From the NCBI GenBank assembly GCA_028821605.1, contig JAPPFM010000029.1:1-51205 (forward strand): a DNA stretch of 51,205 nucleotides, in the 5' to 3' direction. Below are positions 24,418 to 32,340 of this stretch, one piece after another. The notes beneath the pieces were generated by a model that was given only the letters and a program-made list of their open reading frames with translations, was not told the origin of the DNA and did not search any database. The position numbers were made by a program, and so were the translations under genes. This DNA is from Candidatus Poribacteria bacterium (GTDB lineage: Bacteria; Poribacteria; WGA-4E; WGA-3G). Each line of letters starts with the position of its first letter. The stretch's first letter is position 1.

Positions 24418-24596
24418 ACAGCACCGGGTCAGGTCTCAATAGTCTATAGTGCGAGTCGGACGAACAGAAGCAGCCCACTGGGAGAAATCGCCCACGAGTT
24501 TGTGGCGAAAAAACAACTCGTCCCCTTACGGGGAATCTATACGAAAAGGAGGCAGGCATTCCTCCCAAGCATAAATGCTTGGGTTTTCTGCCCGAA
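24418..24596 (+). mobile_element. solitary IS200/IS605-type end (omega-RNA-like remnant)
   Basis: The stretch carries AGTCGGACGAACAGAAGCAG, GAAATCGCCCACGAGTTTGT and a CCCCTTACGGGG stem, and ends with the perfect palindrome CCCAAGCATAAATGCTTGGG (24564-24583) plus TTTTCTGCCC. This resembles the right-end/guide-scaffold region of TnpB elements, but no tnpB is nearby. It may be a decayed copy or a short non-autonomous palindrome-ended element. It forms the leader of the following gene. The assignment is by appearance only. Confidence 0.45.
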
Positions 24597-24603
24597 GATT
24601 TTG

Positions 24604-25632
24604 ATGAAAATTTGGGGTATTCGTTTCTTTTTTATAATTGCGAGTGTGGGAAGCTGCTATATCGTGTATAACGATCTATTTGCTGTAGTTGCTGGTCTGG
24701 TCGTGGCATTACTTCTTGTTGGTGCAGAATTTTGCCTACATATACCTAATGTGCGTAGCATTGCCGCGAGTTTTATAGGACTCTTTGTAGGTTTATTAGT
24801 TTCTCTCGGTATGCTATCTCTTCTCTCACAATCGGGAAGCAATCTAAAGATAGCGATCGTTCTCAGTTTAGGTTATGTGGGTATGATGAGTGGGTACTAT
24901 CTCTCTACGACGTTGAGTTTAACCCAACTGTTGGGATCAAAGGGTCCTGCCCGATCTGGAGAGTCTGGGTCAGTTCAGGTTGCAAGTAACTTCAAAATTT
25001 TAGACACGAGTGTTATTATTGATGGCAGAATCCTTGAAATCTGTCAAACGAAATTCATTGAAGGTACACTCGTTATTCCACGCTTTGTTCTCAATGAGTT
25101 GCAGCATATTGCTGATTCAACGGAGCCGCTTCGGAGAAATAAGGGGCGGCGTGGTTTTGATATCCTCCGTGCACTTCAGACCAATCCTGCGATTGAAGTT
25201 GAAATCTCGGAGGAAGAGGTGCCTCATCTGCCAGAAGTCGATGCAAAGTTAGTTTATCTTGCGCAGAAGCGAGGCGCGACGATTATCACAAACGATTTAA
25301 ATCTCAATAAAGTCGCCGAATTGCAGAGTGTGAAGGTTCTCAATATCAATGAGTTGTCAAATGCCGTCCGTCCTGTTGTCATCGCTGGTGAGGCGATCCA
25401 AGTACTTCTCCTTAAAGAGGGGAAGGAACCGAATCAAGGGGTTGGTTACCTTGACGATGGAACAATGGTCATTGTTGAAGATGGGAAGCCGTACATTGGG
25501 AGTACGCTTAACGTTGAAGTTACACAGATGTTACGGACGAGTGCGGGGCAGATGATTTTCACACGAATCAAAGAAGATGAAATGGACCTTGATGAACAAC
25601 AAGGTATGCACCCTTATTCCCGCAGCTGGTAA
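24604..25632 (+). CDS. PIN/TRAM-domain membrane protein (YacL-like)
   Basis: The ATG at 24604 (342 residues) starts MKIWGIRFFFIIASVGSCY. An ORF open from 24502 would add 34 residues encoded by the IS605-like sequence and is rejected. Four probable membrane helices (residues about 5-130) precede a PIN nuclease domain beginning FKILDTSVIIDGRILEI, with further acidic residues in VLNELQHIAD and ATIITNDLNLNKVAEL. A TRAM domain follows (GVGYLDDGTMVIVEDG). The arrangement equals Bacillus YacL. It is probably a membrane-anchored RNase or RNA-binding protein; the substrate is unknown. It sits between radA and ispD as in Firmicutes. Confidence 0.88.
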   Translation: MKIWGIRFFFIIASVGSCYIVYNDLFAVVAGLVVALLLVGAEFCLHIPNVRSIAASFIGLFVGLLVSLGMLSLLSQSGSNLKIAIVLSLGYVGMMSGYYLSTTLSLTQLLGSKGPARSGESGSVQVASNFKILDTSVIIDGRILEICQTKFIEGTLVIPRFVLNELQHIADSTEPLRRNKGRRGFDILRALQTNPAIEVEISEEEVPHLPEVDAKLVYLAQKRGATIITNDLNLNKVAELQSVKVLNINELSNAVRPVVIAGEAIQVLLLKEGKEPNQGVGYLDDGTMVIVEDGKPYIGSTLNVEVTQMLRTSAGQMIFTRIKEDEMDLDEQQGMHPYSRSW

Positions 25633-26293
25633 AGGGAGCCGGATGGCGCATTCGGTTAAAAAGCCGTACTTGGAATTGGCGCGAAAACCGATTTTGGCAC
25701 ATACTATTCAGCGGTTTGAGCAAAATAGTGCCGTAGATGCAATTTTCGTCATTGTTGACCAATCGGATTTTAGCGAGTGTCACGCCACCGTGTTGGGTCC
25801 CTACGCTTTTACCAAGGTGCAGAAACTTGTTGAGGGAGGCGAGACTCGACAGATGTCTGTCTACAACGGTATACGCGCCCTGTCGGCAGATGTCGATTTT
25901 GTGATTGTCCATGATGGCGTGCGTCCTTTTGTGACAGATGAAGTTATTTTTGCGTGTCTCGCCGCCGCAGACGAATGCGGTGCTGCTGTTGCTGCTGTTC
26001 CAGTCAAGGACACAATCAAGATTGCAAACACGGACGGTTTCATTGTTGAGACACCGGCACGTGAGCAGCTTTGGGCGGTGCAAACACCTCAGGTCTTTCG
26101 TAAATCTCTTTTAGAGGAGGCACATCAGGCAGCACAAGCACAGCAGCTCACGGCAACCGATGATGCCTCTCTTGTCGAGCAACTCGGCTTTCCTGTCAAA
26201 TTGGTGAAGGGAAGTTACGCGAATTTGAAGATAACTACGCCCGTTGATTTACAGATTGCTGAGGTATTACTCTCGGATGCCACGCTTTGGTAG
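25592..26293 (+). CDS. ispD: 2-C-methyl-D-erythritol 4-phosphate cytidylyltransferase
   Basis: IspD joins CTP to MEP in the non-mevalonate isoprenoid pathway. The start is placed at ATG 25592 (233 residues), reading MNNKVCTLIPAAGKGSRM, where homology begins. ATG 25577 is an in-frame alternative, and both overlap the end of the PIN/TRAM gene. Motifs are PAAGKGSRM (CTP-binding loop with the catalytic Lys), EGGETRQMSVYNGI, VHDGVRPFV and VPVKDTIK, and LWAVQTPQVF near residue 160. The ispF gene follows after 58 bases. Confidence 0.94.
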   Translation: MNNKVCTLIPAAGKGSRMAHSVKKPYLELARKPILAHTIQRFEQNSAVDAIFVIVDQSDFSECHATVLGPYAFTKVQKLVEGGETRQMSVYNGIRALSADVDFVIVHDGVRPFVTDEVIFACLAAADECGAAVAAVPVKDTIKIANTDGFIVETPAREQLWAVQTPQVFRKSLLEEAHQAAQAQQLTATDDASLVEQLGFPVKLVKGSYANLKITTPVDLQIAEVLLSDATLW

Positions 26294-26351
26294 GCGGTTT
26301 TGCTTTCTTCCTTCTGTATAAATCTACTGTGATGGAAATGTGTAAGAAAAA

Positions 26352-26825
26352 ATGCGAGTAGGTATTGGTTACGACGTTCATCGATTAGTCCGTGGTAGAA
26401 GACTGATTTTGGGCGGCGTTGAGATCCCGTATCATTTGGGATTGTTGGGACATTCAGATGCGGATGTTTTGATACACGCAATTGTGGACGCGATTTTGGG
26501 AGCTGCTGCACTCGGTGATATCGGCACACATTTTCCTGATACAGATGATCATTATGAAGGGATGGACAGTCTTGTTTTTCTCAGTGATGTCGCTGCGAAA
26601 GTAGGGCAGTGTGGCTACCAGATTGAGAATGTAGATAGTACAGTTATCGCACAGTCTCCGAAATTGGCACCTTACATTTCGGAGATGCGAGCGAAGCTTG
26701 CCAAAACACTTAATATTGACGTGAGGCAGATAAACATTAAGGCGACTACAGCGGAAGAATTGGGCATTGTTGGCGAAGGAAAAGCGATTGTTGCTCACGC
26801 TATCGCCTTACTTTCCCGGCTATAA
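26352..26825 (+). CDS. ispF: 2-C-methyl-D-erythritol 2,4-cyclodiphosphate synthase
   Basis: IspF cyclises CDP-ME-2-phosphate to MEcPP. The 157-residue protein starts [20 protein letters not shown], with the metal ligands Asp8 and His10 in GYDVH, His at [12 protein letters not shown], and [12 protein letters not shown]. The substrate motif [17 protein letters not shown] near the C-terminus is complete. Length and sequence are typical, and it works with IspD encoded just upstream. Confidence 0.96.
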   Translation: MRVGIGYDVHRLVRGRRLILGGVEIPYHLGLLGHSDADVLIHAIVDAILGAAALGDIGTHFPDTDDHYEGMDSLVFLSDVAAKVGQCGYQIENVDSTVIAQSPKLAPYISEMRAKLAKTLNIDVRQINIKATTAEELGIVGEGKAIVAHAIALLSRL

Positions 26826-26870
26826 GTATCTTTTGTGGGCAGTGTCAACAGGAGTCTGACATACAGAAAA

Positions 26871-28292
26871 ATGGGAATGAAAATCTATAACTCAATGAGC
26901 CGACAGTTGGAAGATTTTGTGCCCCTAAACCCCGAACAGGTGTCGATTTACAGTTGCGGTCCGACTGTTTACGATTACATTCACATGGGCAACGCACGCA
27001 CGGCTTTAGTGACAGATATTATTCGACGCTATCTGGTATATAGGGGATACAAGGTCAAACTGGTTCAAAATTTGACGGATATTGATGATAAGATTATCAA
27101 TCGCGCAGCAGCGTTAGGTGTCAGTGCAAAGCAGCTTGCATACGAGAACAGCGAAGCGTTCTTTGAGGACTCGGAACGTCTCGGTATCCACCCGGCGGAT
27201 GTTCACCCGAAAGCGACTGACCACATCCCTGAGATGATAAATTTGATTCAGACGCTGCTTGACAAGGGAGCGGCTTATGTCATTGATGGAAGTGTTTATT
27301 ACCGCGTGAATCAGTTTGCTGAGTACGGGAAGCTTTCCCATCGAAAACCGGAAGATCTACTGGCTGGGGCACGGGTTGAAGTTGATGAACGGAAAGAAGA
27401 TCCGCGTGATTTTGATATGTGGAAAGCGGCGAAACCCGGAGAACCCTCTTGGGAAAGCCCGTGGGGCAGAGGTAGACCCGGATGGCATATAGAATGTTCT
27501 GCCATGGCGATGAAGCATCTCGGTGAAACGATTGATATCCATGCTGGCGGAGAAGATTTGCAATTCCCACATCATGAAAATGAGATTGCACAGAGTGAAT
27601 TAGCCACTGGATGCACTTTCGCACGTTACTGGATACATGTGGCTTTTTTAAAGATTGATGGCAGACGGATGGGCAAATCGGAACAGAACTTTATCCTCCT
27701 CCGAGACGCTCTCGACAATTATCCCACTGAAGTGATTCGTCATTTTCTTATTTCAGCGCACTATCGGCATCCGCTTGACTACAATCCAGAGAGTTTGATG
27801 AAATCGGAAGGTGCCCTCAGACGTTTGAACAATTGTTTGGACGCATTAAAAAAATATGATGGGCAATTTGAATCGAACGGAACCGGGCCTTCATCCCTTC
27901 AGGACGCGGTCCAGACGATGAAATCGCAGTTTACCGATGCGATGGATACGGACTTTAACACTGCACAGGCACTCGGTGCTATTTTCACCCTTGTTAGCGA
28001 AGTCAACAGATCACTCAGTGCTTCCAATGAAGCAGATGCTCCGGCTCTCGCGCAGGCGTATGAGGTACTGACTGAAACTTGTGAAGTGCTCGGGATTTAC
28101 AGTTTGGATGCCCAAGATAGCAATAATGTGGATCAACGCGACCAACTCGTCGATCTCCTTTTGGAAGTAAGGCAGGATGCTCGAAGCCGCAAAGATTGGG
28201 ACACATCCGACAAGATTCGAGACAGGCTTAAAGAACTCAACATTGAAATTCAGGACACCCGTGAAGGTGCCACTTGGAAAATTGTATCGTAA
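26871..28292 (+). CDS. cysS: cysteinyl-tRNA synthetase
   Basis: The enzyme charges tRNA-Cys with cysteine. The start is placed at ATG 26871 (473 residues); the ATG at 26877 (MKIYNSMSRQLE) is equally possible, while GTG 26835 would add unrelated residues. Motifs are YSCGPTVYDYIHMGNAR (zinc Cys plus HIGH as HMGN), GWHIECSAMAMKHLG, IHAGGEDLQFPHHENEIAQ and the KMSKS loop as RRMGKSEQNF, a Ser-to-Gly variation. The C-terminal anticodon-binding part ends with a DALR-type helical domain. It is the end of the radA-isp cluster. Confidence 0.95.
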   Translation: MGMKIYNSMSRQLEDFVPLNPEQVSIYSCGPTVYDYIHMGNARTALVTDIIRRYLVYRGYKVKLVQNLTDIDDKIINRAAALGVSAKQLAYENSEAFFEDSERLGIHPADVHPKATDHIPEMINLIQTLLDKGAAYVIDGSVYYRVNQFAEYGKLSHRKPEDLLAGARVEVDERKEDPRDFDMWKAAKPGEPSWESPWGRGRPGWHIECSAMAMKHLGETIDIHAGGEDLQFPHHENEIAQSELATGCTFARYWIHVAFLKIDGRRMGKSEQNFILLRDALDNYPTEVIRHFLISAHYRHPLDYNPESLMKSEGALRRLNNCLDALKKYDGQFESNGTGPSSLQDAVQTMKSQFTDAMDTDFNTAQALGAIFTLVSEVNRSLSASNEADAPALAQAYEVLTETCEVLGIYSLDAQDSNNVDQRDQLVDLLLEVRQDARSRKDWDTSDKIRDRLKELNIEIQDTREGATWKIVS

Positions 28293-28359
28293 GATGAGTG
28301 AACAGAAGGTTTGACGCACGAAGGTTTCTGCCTGCGTGCGGTATCAAAGGAGTAAAAAG

Positions 28360-29001
28360 ATGATTTATCGATTCACTGTCCTCTTTGCCCTGTTCTGCTT
28401 GGTTTCCGTTGTTCTAACAGGATGCAGCGCACTCTTTTCAGAACAGGAGTGGAGCGAAAATTATGCCCTTATGGAAGGTGTACAGTCAACAGTTCCACAA
28501 GCAATTGATGGTAAGTTAAACACTATGGGTGAAACGACTTTCCCCACGGGTATGGAAGGGTTTATGGGGGCGAACGCCGCATCGCAAGTTATAATTACGT
28601 TGCCAGAAAAAAAGGTTATCCGTCGAATTGTGATACACTCGGATAATTTGTCGCAGTTTGATGTTTATGCCGATAAGGGAAGCATCACAGCGAATGAAGA
28701 CTGGCAGCTCATTAAAGATGTGAAGAGCGTCAAAGAGCATCCGATTAAGGTTTCGCTATTGGTTCCATTCCCAACGGATCGAATTCGGTTGCGTGTTTTG
28801 GGGACCAAAGATGACGCGCTTCTGAATCGGCAGCGACGCGCAAGATCAGGCGGATTCCGTGGATGGGATGCTAACCGTCGCGCAGCCGCTAAGATCCGAG
28901 AAATTGAACTTTACGGCTATAAGACCGCTGAGCAGGTGGAAGAAGAACAAGCTACCGATAAGCGTGAAAAAGAACTTGATGATTTACTCCAATTGGAGTA
29001 A
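28360..29001 (+). CDS. unknown lipoprotein, possible discoidin-like fold (first)
   Basis: The ATG at 28360 (213 residues) is chosen because AAAGGAG lies at 28346-28352. The signal sequence MIYRFTVLFALFCLVSVVL ends in the lipobox LTGC, so the mature protein starts at that Cys and would be lipid-anchored. The mature region has AIDGKLNTMGETTFPTG, then VIITLPEKKVIRRIVIHSDN, and EIELYGYKT near the C-terminus. That pattern (ligand loop, beta strands, final ELxxYG) is like F5/8 type C discoidin carbohydrate-binding domains. It is similar in plan to the lipoprotein at 29224. Function is unknown. Confidence 0.7.
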   Translation: MIYRFTVLFALFCLVSVVLTGCSALFSEQEWSENYALMEGVQSTVPQAIDGKLNTMGETTFPTGMEGFMGANAASQVIITLPEKKVIRRIVIHSDNLSQFDVYADKGSITANEDWQLIKDVKSVKEHPIKVSLLVPFPTDRIRLRVLGTKDDALLNRQRRARSGGFRGWDANRRAAAKIREIELYGYKTAEQVEEEQATDKREKELDDLLQLE

Positions 29002-29056
29002 CATGGAGGAAAACACCACCAAGATGGCTGGTTTACAATACTGCTTTAACTTCATC

Positions 29057-29169
29057 AGGACTTACGGAAAATTGAACCGAAATGCCTATCTTCGGACAGT
29101 ACAAACACTTACCGTTATAGGACCGGTGCGGTTGCAAACCGCACCTACCAGGGAAGTGCGTAAGTTCTA
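29057..29169. mobile_element. MITE-like element, family 2, copy C (variant core)
   Basis: The terminal repeats AGGACTTACGGAAAATT (29057) and GTGCGTAAGTTCT (ending 29169) belong to family 2. The core differs, having GGTGCGGTTGCAAACCGCACC as a hairpin in place of the GGCGAGG core. It lies between the two lipoprotein genes. Confidence 0.6.
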
Positions 29170-29223
29170 TGCATATTATAGTGAACGGCATCAGCACCGT
29201 TCTCAGCAACAAGGAGGTAATAT

Positions 29224-29814
29224 ATGCGTTTTGGATTATTTGCAATAATCCTCTGTGTGGTGGTTGGAATGTCGGGCTGTATTCTCGCGTCAAATCCTGC
29301 GATTAACCGGAGCAAAAACATCGCACTTGACGCTACAAGCGAGGATACCAAGTTCCATGACGACAACATCCACACCCGAGGAGAAACTGGTCCTATTCTC
29401 GAAGATGAGAAGGATGAGGCATCACAACGGGAATCAGATAACTATACCGAAGCTGTTCTCAAATGGCGGCAGCCTCAGACGATTCAACAGGTCGTGGTGA
29501 AAGCCGAACCGGGTCAATTGGAGTTCTTTGCGGTTCAGTACGGGAATAAAGATGGTGAGTGGGTCACGGTCAAAGAGGTACGGGACAATATGCGTCCAAT
29601 TTACACGTTTACTTTGAATAAACCGATTGTGACAACGAAGTTTCGTCTCAAGGTTCCGCGCCGTTGGGATTCGCGTCGGGTCGGCGGGCAGAAACGCTCA
29701 ACCCGCGGTGAAACTGGAGCACCCAGTGCACAGGAATATAAGAAGATTCAAGAGATTGAACTCTATTACGCACTCCCACCAGATCCAATGGAAGCTGGAA
29801 CAGTGGAACAGTAG
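29224..29814 (+). CDS. unknown lipoprotein, possible discoidin-like fold (second)
   Basis: This 196-residue protein has a strong ribosome binding site (AAGGAGGT before ATG 29224), signal MRFGLFAIILCVVVG and lipobox MSGC. The mature part starts ILASNPAINRSKNIALD, then has LKWRQPQTIQQVVVKAEPGQ and ends KKIQEIELYYALP. Like the upstream lipoprotein it looks like a discoidin-type beta domain (QEIELYY near the end), though overall identity is low. An acidic, Arg/Gly-containing segment (TRGETGP) is repeated near residues 50 and 160. Probably envelope-located; function unknown. Confidence 0.7.
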   Translation: MRFGLFAIILCVVVGMSGCILASNPAINRSKNIALDATSEDTKFHDDNIHTRGETGPILEDEKDEASQRESDNYTEAVLKWRQPQTIQQVVVKAEPGQLEFFAVQYGNKDGEWVTVKEVRDNMRPIYTFTLNKPIVTTKFRLKVPRRWDSRRVGGQKRSTRGETGAPSAQEYKKIQEIELYYALPPDPMEAGTVEQ

Positions 29815-29825
29815 CAGAGTCGCTG

Positions 29826-29920
29826 TCAGTTATCGGGGGAATGGCTATCAGTTATCAGTTATCAGTTAAGAGGACTCTTGTAACTGACGACTCTTAAGAC
29901 TGACGACTGATAACTGACAA
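29826..29920. repeat. TATCAGT heptamer array and inverted copy upstream of dprA
   Basis: TATCAGT is repeated three times in tandem at 29846-29866, and related ACTGAYAAC units follow in inverse orientation (29881-29920: AACTGACGACT, ACTGACGACTGATAACTGAC). The two halves can pair into a long, imperfect hairpin ending just before the dprA start. Similar ACTGA/TCAGT arrays occur before rpsF (13640-13675), rpsR (17330-17440), nuoI (37868-37900) and xdhC (43930-43955). Confidence 0.65.
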
Positions 29921-29929
29921 CTATTAAAA

Positions 29930-31141
29930 ATGCTGTCTAACGAGACGATTAGTCTAATTCATTTAAATCTAATTCAAGGTGTCGGACTAAAAACCGTTCA
30001 AATTTTGCGCGACGTTTTTGGTAGCGCGGAAAGGGCACTTCAGGCGACACCGGACGAACTGAAAAAGAACGATCAACTTTCGCCGACCGTATGTGATCTC
30101 CTAACTCACAAACCTGTTTTGTATCCAATAGAGCATGAACTTGAGTTGATACGCAAGTACGGGTGTCAGGTTATAACGCTCTATGATCCTGCATATCCAC
30201 CCCACTTGAAGCAGATCGATACTCCACCACTTGTATTGTATGTCAAGGGGGAACTTGTGCCAGAAGACGCACTGAGCCTTTCCTTCGTCGGTTCCCGAAA
30301 TGCGAAAGACTACGGACGAAAGGTAAGTTATCGCCTGAGTTATCAACTCGCGCAGCGCGGGTTAACAGTGGTTAGCGGATTTGCCAAGGGTATTGATACT
30401 GCAGCCCATCGCGGCGCGCTTGAAGCGGGTGGTAGAACAATCGCAGTGATGGGAAACGGGTTGAGCCTTATCTATCCTGCAACCAACAAAGACCTTGCTG
30501 AAAAAATTACAGAATCCGGTGCGTTGATTTCTGAATTCCCGATGGGTGCCAAACCGAAACCGAGGAATTTTCCACGTCGTAACCGCATCATTAGTGGTTT
30601 GACACTCGGAACTGTTGTCGTAGAGGCATCAAACCGTAGTGGTGCATTGATTACCGCACGCCTCGCAGGCGAACAAGGCAGAGAAGTCTTTGCTGTACCC
30701 GGGGAAATCTTTTCAGAACTCTCAACCGGCACGCACAAATTGATTAATAACGGCGCGAAGCTTATCAACACCGTGGACGATCTACTCAATGAACTCCCGC
30801 CGTATGTATTAAGTCAGGTACAGTCCGAGACATCACCCGTGCCGGATATGGAGACGGAACCTACGCAAGAGGCATCTGTTGAGAAGAGTCCTGCAGAACC
30901 TGTCCCTTCGCAACCTTCCTTTGAAGCGCAGCAACCTGTTCCTCCACCTCCTCCACCGGATTTAACCCCAGATGAAAAGACTATTTTTGATGCCATTGAA
31001 ATGCCATCTTCACATATTGATACCATCGTTCGGACGACGCAACTACCGATTAGTCAGGTTTCAAGTGTGCTTTTGATGCTGGAGCTTAAGGGAGTCGTTC
31101 AGCAGTTGCCGGGGAAACAATTTACTAAGTCTAATCAATAA
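29930..31141 (+). CDS. dprA: DNA processing protein DprA
   Basis: DprA protects incoming single-stranded DNA and loads RecA during natural transformation. The 403-residue protein has an N-terminal SAM/HhH-like region (LNLIQGVGLKTVQILRDVFG), the Rossmann-like core with VGSRNAKDYGRKVSYRL, VVSGFAKGIDTAAHRGAL and VMGNGLSLIYPATNKDL, then RFPRRNRIISGL-type motif (here NFPRRNRIISGL) and SGALITARLAGEQGREVFAVPG. A Pro/Glu-rich linker (about residues 300-345) joins a C-terminal winged helix. The ATG follows the heptamer-repeat leader with no obvious ribosome binding site. Confidence 0.94.
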   Translation: MLSNETISLIHLNLIQGVGLKTVQILRDVFGSAERALQATPDELKKNDQLSPTVCDLLTHKPVLYPIEHELELIRKYGCQVITLYDPAYPPHLKQIDTPPLVLYVKGELVPEDALSLSFVGSRNAKDYGRKVSYRLSYQLAQRGLTVVSGFAKGIDTAAHRGALEAGGRTIAVMGNGLSLIYPATNKDLAEKITESGALISEFPMGAKPKPRNFPRRNRIISGLTLGTVVVEASNRSGALITARLAGEQGREVFAVPGEIFSELSTGTHKLINNGAKLINTVDDLLNELPPYVLSQVQSETSPVPDMETEPTQEASVEKSPAEPVPSQPSFEAQQPVPPPPPPDLTPDEKTIFDAIEMPSSHIDTIVRTTQLPISQVSSVLLMLELKGVVQQLPGKQFTKSNQ

Positions 31142-31166
31142 CTTATTTCACAACAAAGGCGAGAAA

Positions 31167-31736
31167 ATGGCTGGATATTCCAAAATTTATTGTATCGGGG
31201 GCGAAGGTGGATTCTTGGGTGCCGACGGCATGAACCCTATTGATTTCCAAATTCTCGTTGGTGATGGAAATCGACAGTGGTTAGAAGTGCGTTATTTTAG
31301 TAGAGACATTAGGCCCATGGCGAAAATTAAGGTGATTATTCCGTCAGGTCCAGATCATCCAAATTCCCTGATTGACGCATGTCTGGCATTTTTTCCTGGG
31401 TACTTTGAGTCATGTCCATCACTGGCACAGGTTGTTGAAGGACTTGGAAATGTGTCAAGGATTGACTTTCATTTTGACGGTGAACCATCTGGCTGGGCGC
31501 AACTTCGAGAAGAAGCAAAACCGCTGTTCAAATACCTTGTGATTTATAAGGCGGAGTTACAGAAAGTAAATGGAGTGGAACAATCAATGTCAGGGTGGCG
31601 GTTTTTTGGAGAAGATGAGAACACTATTCACGATGATGAAGAGTATAAAAATCCTTATCAACAATGGCAAGAAAAACAGGCACAGCGAAGAAGAATACAG
31701 CGTGCAAACCGTCAAAAAAACACAAAAAATGTCTAA
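31167..31736 (+). CDS. unknown protein, 189 residues
   Basis: I do not recognise this family. The protein starts MAGYSKIYCIGGEGGFLGAD, with ILVGDGNRQWLEVRYFSRD and HFDGEPSGWAQLREE. It looks like a compact alpha/beta domain for residues 1-145, followed by a charged tail (PYQQWQEKQAQRRRIQRANR). There is no signal peptide or membrane segment. AAGGCGAG precedes the ATG, and it lies 25 bases after dprA. Confidence 0.7.
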   Translation: MAGYSKIYCIGGEGGFLGADGMNPIDFQILVGDGNRQWLEVRYFSRDIRPMAKIKVIIPSGPDHPNSLIDACLAFFPGYFESCPSLAQVVEGLGNVSRIDFHFDGEPSGWAQLREEAKPLFKYLVIYKAELQKVNGVEQSMSGWRFFGEDENTIHDDEEYKNPYQQWQEKQAQRRRIQRANRQKNTKNV

Positions 31737-31786
31737 CATTTGAACCATAATGAGAGTCTGAACTTAATCATCTGTTGTTAAGAATT

Positions 31787-32116
31787 ATGAATTTCTTTCC
31801 ATGTCCTTATCTGGATAGCGATGTTGAGTTGACAGATGAGCGTGAATATCATATTACTTTACGTCATCCAGATCTTCTACCAATGTATCAACAATGCATT
31901 CCTGATACATTGATGCTTCCGGATGAAGTCCGTCGGAGTTCTCGTATTGGAAATTCTCGGTTATTTAGCCGTTGGTTTGAGTGGTTACGTGGTGGTAAGT
32001 ACGTCGTTGTTGTTGTGGTTAGTAGCCCTATCCCAACAGAACGTCATTGGATTGTCACTGCTTATATGACGAATAGGCTTACAAGAGGAGGAGGCATTGA
32101 ATGGGAACGAACTTGA
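31787..32116 (+). CDS. probable PBECR-type nuclease-fold protein, partner of the DUF2283 gene
   Basis: ATG 31787 gives 109 residues; TTG 31775 is an alternative. The sequence MNFFPCPYLDSDVELTDERE leads to ITLRHPDLLPMYQ, LPDEVRRSS, RLFSRWFEWLRGGKYVVVVV and HWIVTAYMTNRL, ending GGIEWER. The alternation of ExRxxHI..HP, DEVRxS, KYVVVV and HWIVTAY resembles small barnase/RelE-like nuclease-fold proteins (PBECR group). I assign this by appearance only. Its end overlaps the start of the DUF2283 gene by 16 bases, and the pair is a candidate toxin-antitoxin-like module. It is inserted between the 189-residue unknown gene and tsaD. Confidence 0.55.
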   Translation: MNFFPCPYLDSDVELTDEREYHITLRHPDLLPMYQQCIPDTLMLPDEVRRSSRIGNSRLFSRWFEWLRGGKYVVVVVVSSPIPTERHWIVTAYMTNRLTRGGGIEWERT

Positions 32117-32340
32117 CTTTCCAGTATGACAGGGATGCTGATATTCTGTACGTAAACACTTGTGCACCGTATCCTGAGCAGGAGAGCGAGGAACTTGATG
32201 ATGAAATCATTGCGCGTTTCAACCCAGATACAAGGGACATCGAAAACCTTGAAGTTTTATTTTTCTCAACGCGCTTGTTACGCGAAGAACTCTTTCATCT
32301 TCCAATTTCTGCTCGTTTGCAGTTAAACAAAGAATTATGA
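32101..32340 (+). CDS. DUF2283-domain protein
   Basis: This 79-residue protein reads LTFQYDRDADILYVNTCAPY, then EELDDEIIARFNPDTRDIENL and EVLFFSTRLL. That is the DUF2283 pattern (D..D.LYI.., E...D.I...., I.NLEIL). Members are small and sometimes sit next to toxin-like genes. Here the start overlaps the preceding nuclease-fold-like gene and its stop overlaps the tsaD start (ATGA), so all three are probably co-translated. Confidence 0.75.
   Translation: MGTNLTFQYDRDADILYVNTCAPYPEQESEELDDEIIARFNPDTRDIENLEVLFFSTRLLREELFHLPISARLQLNKEL

Noticed and set aside
24502-24603. Longer N-terminus for the YacL-like gene
   Set aside because: The extra 34 residues are encoded by an IS605-like palindromic leader and are not seen in the family, which starts at the membrane helix (ATG 24604).
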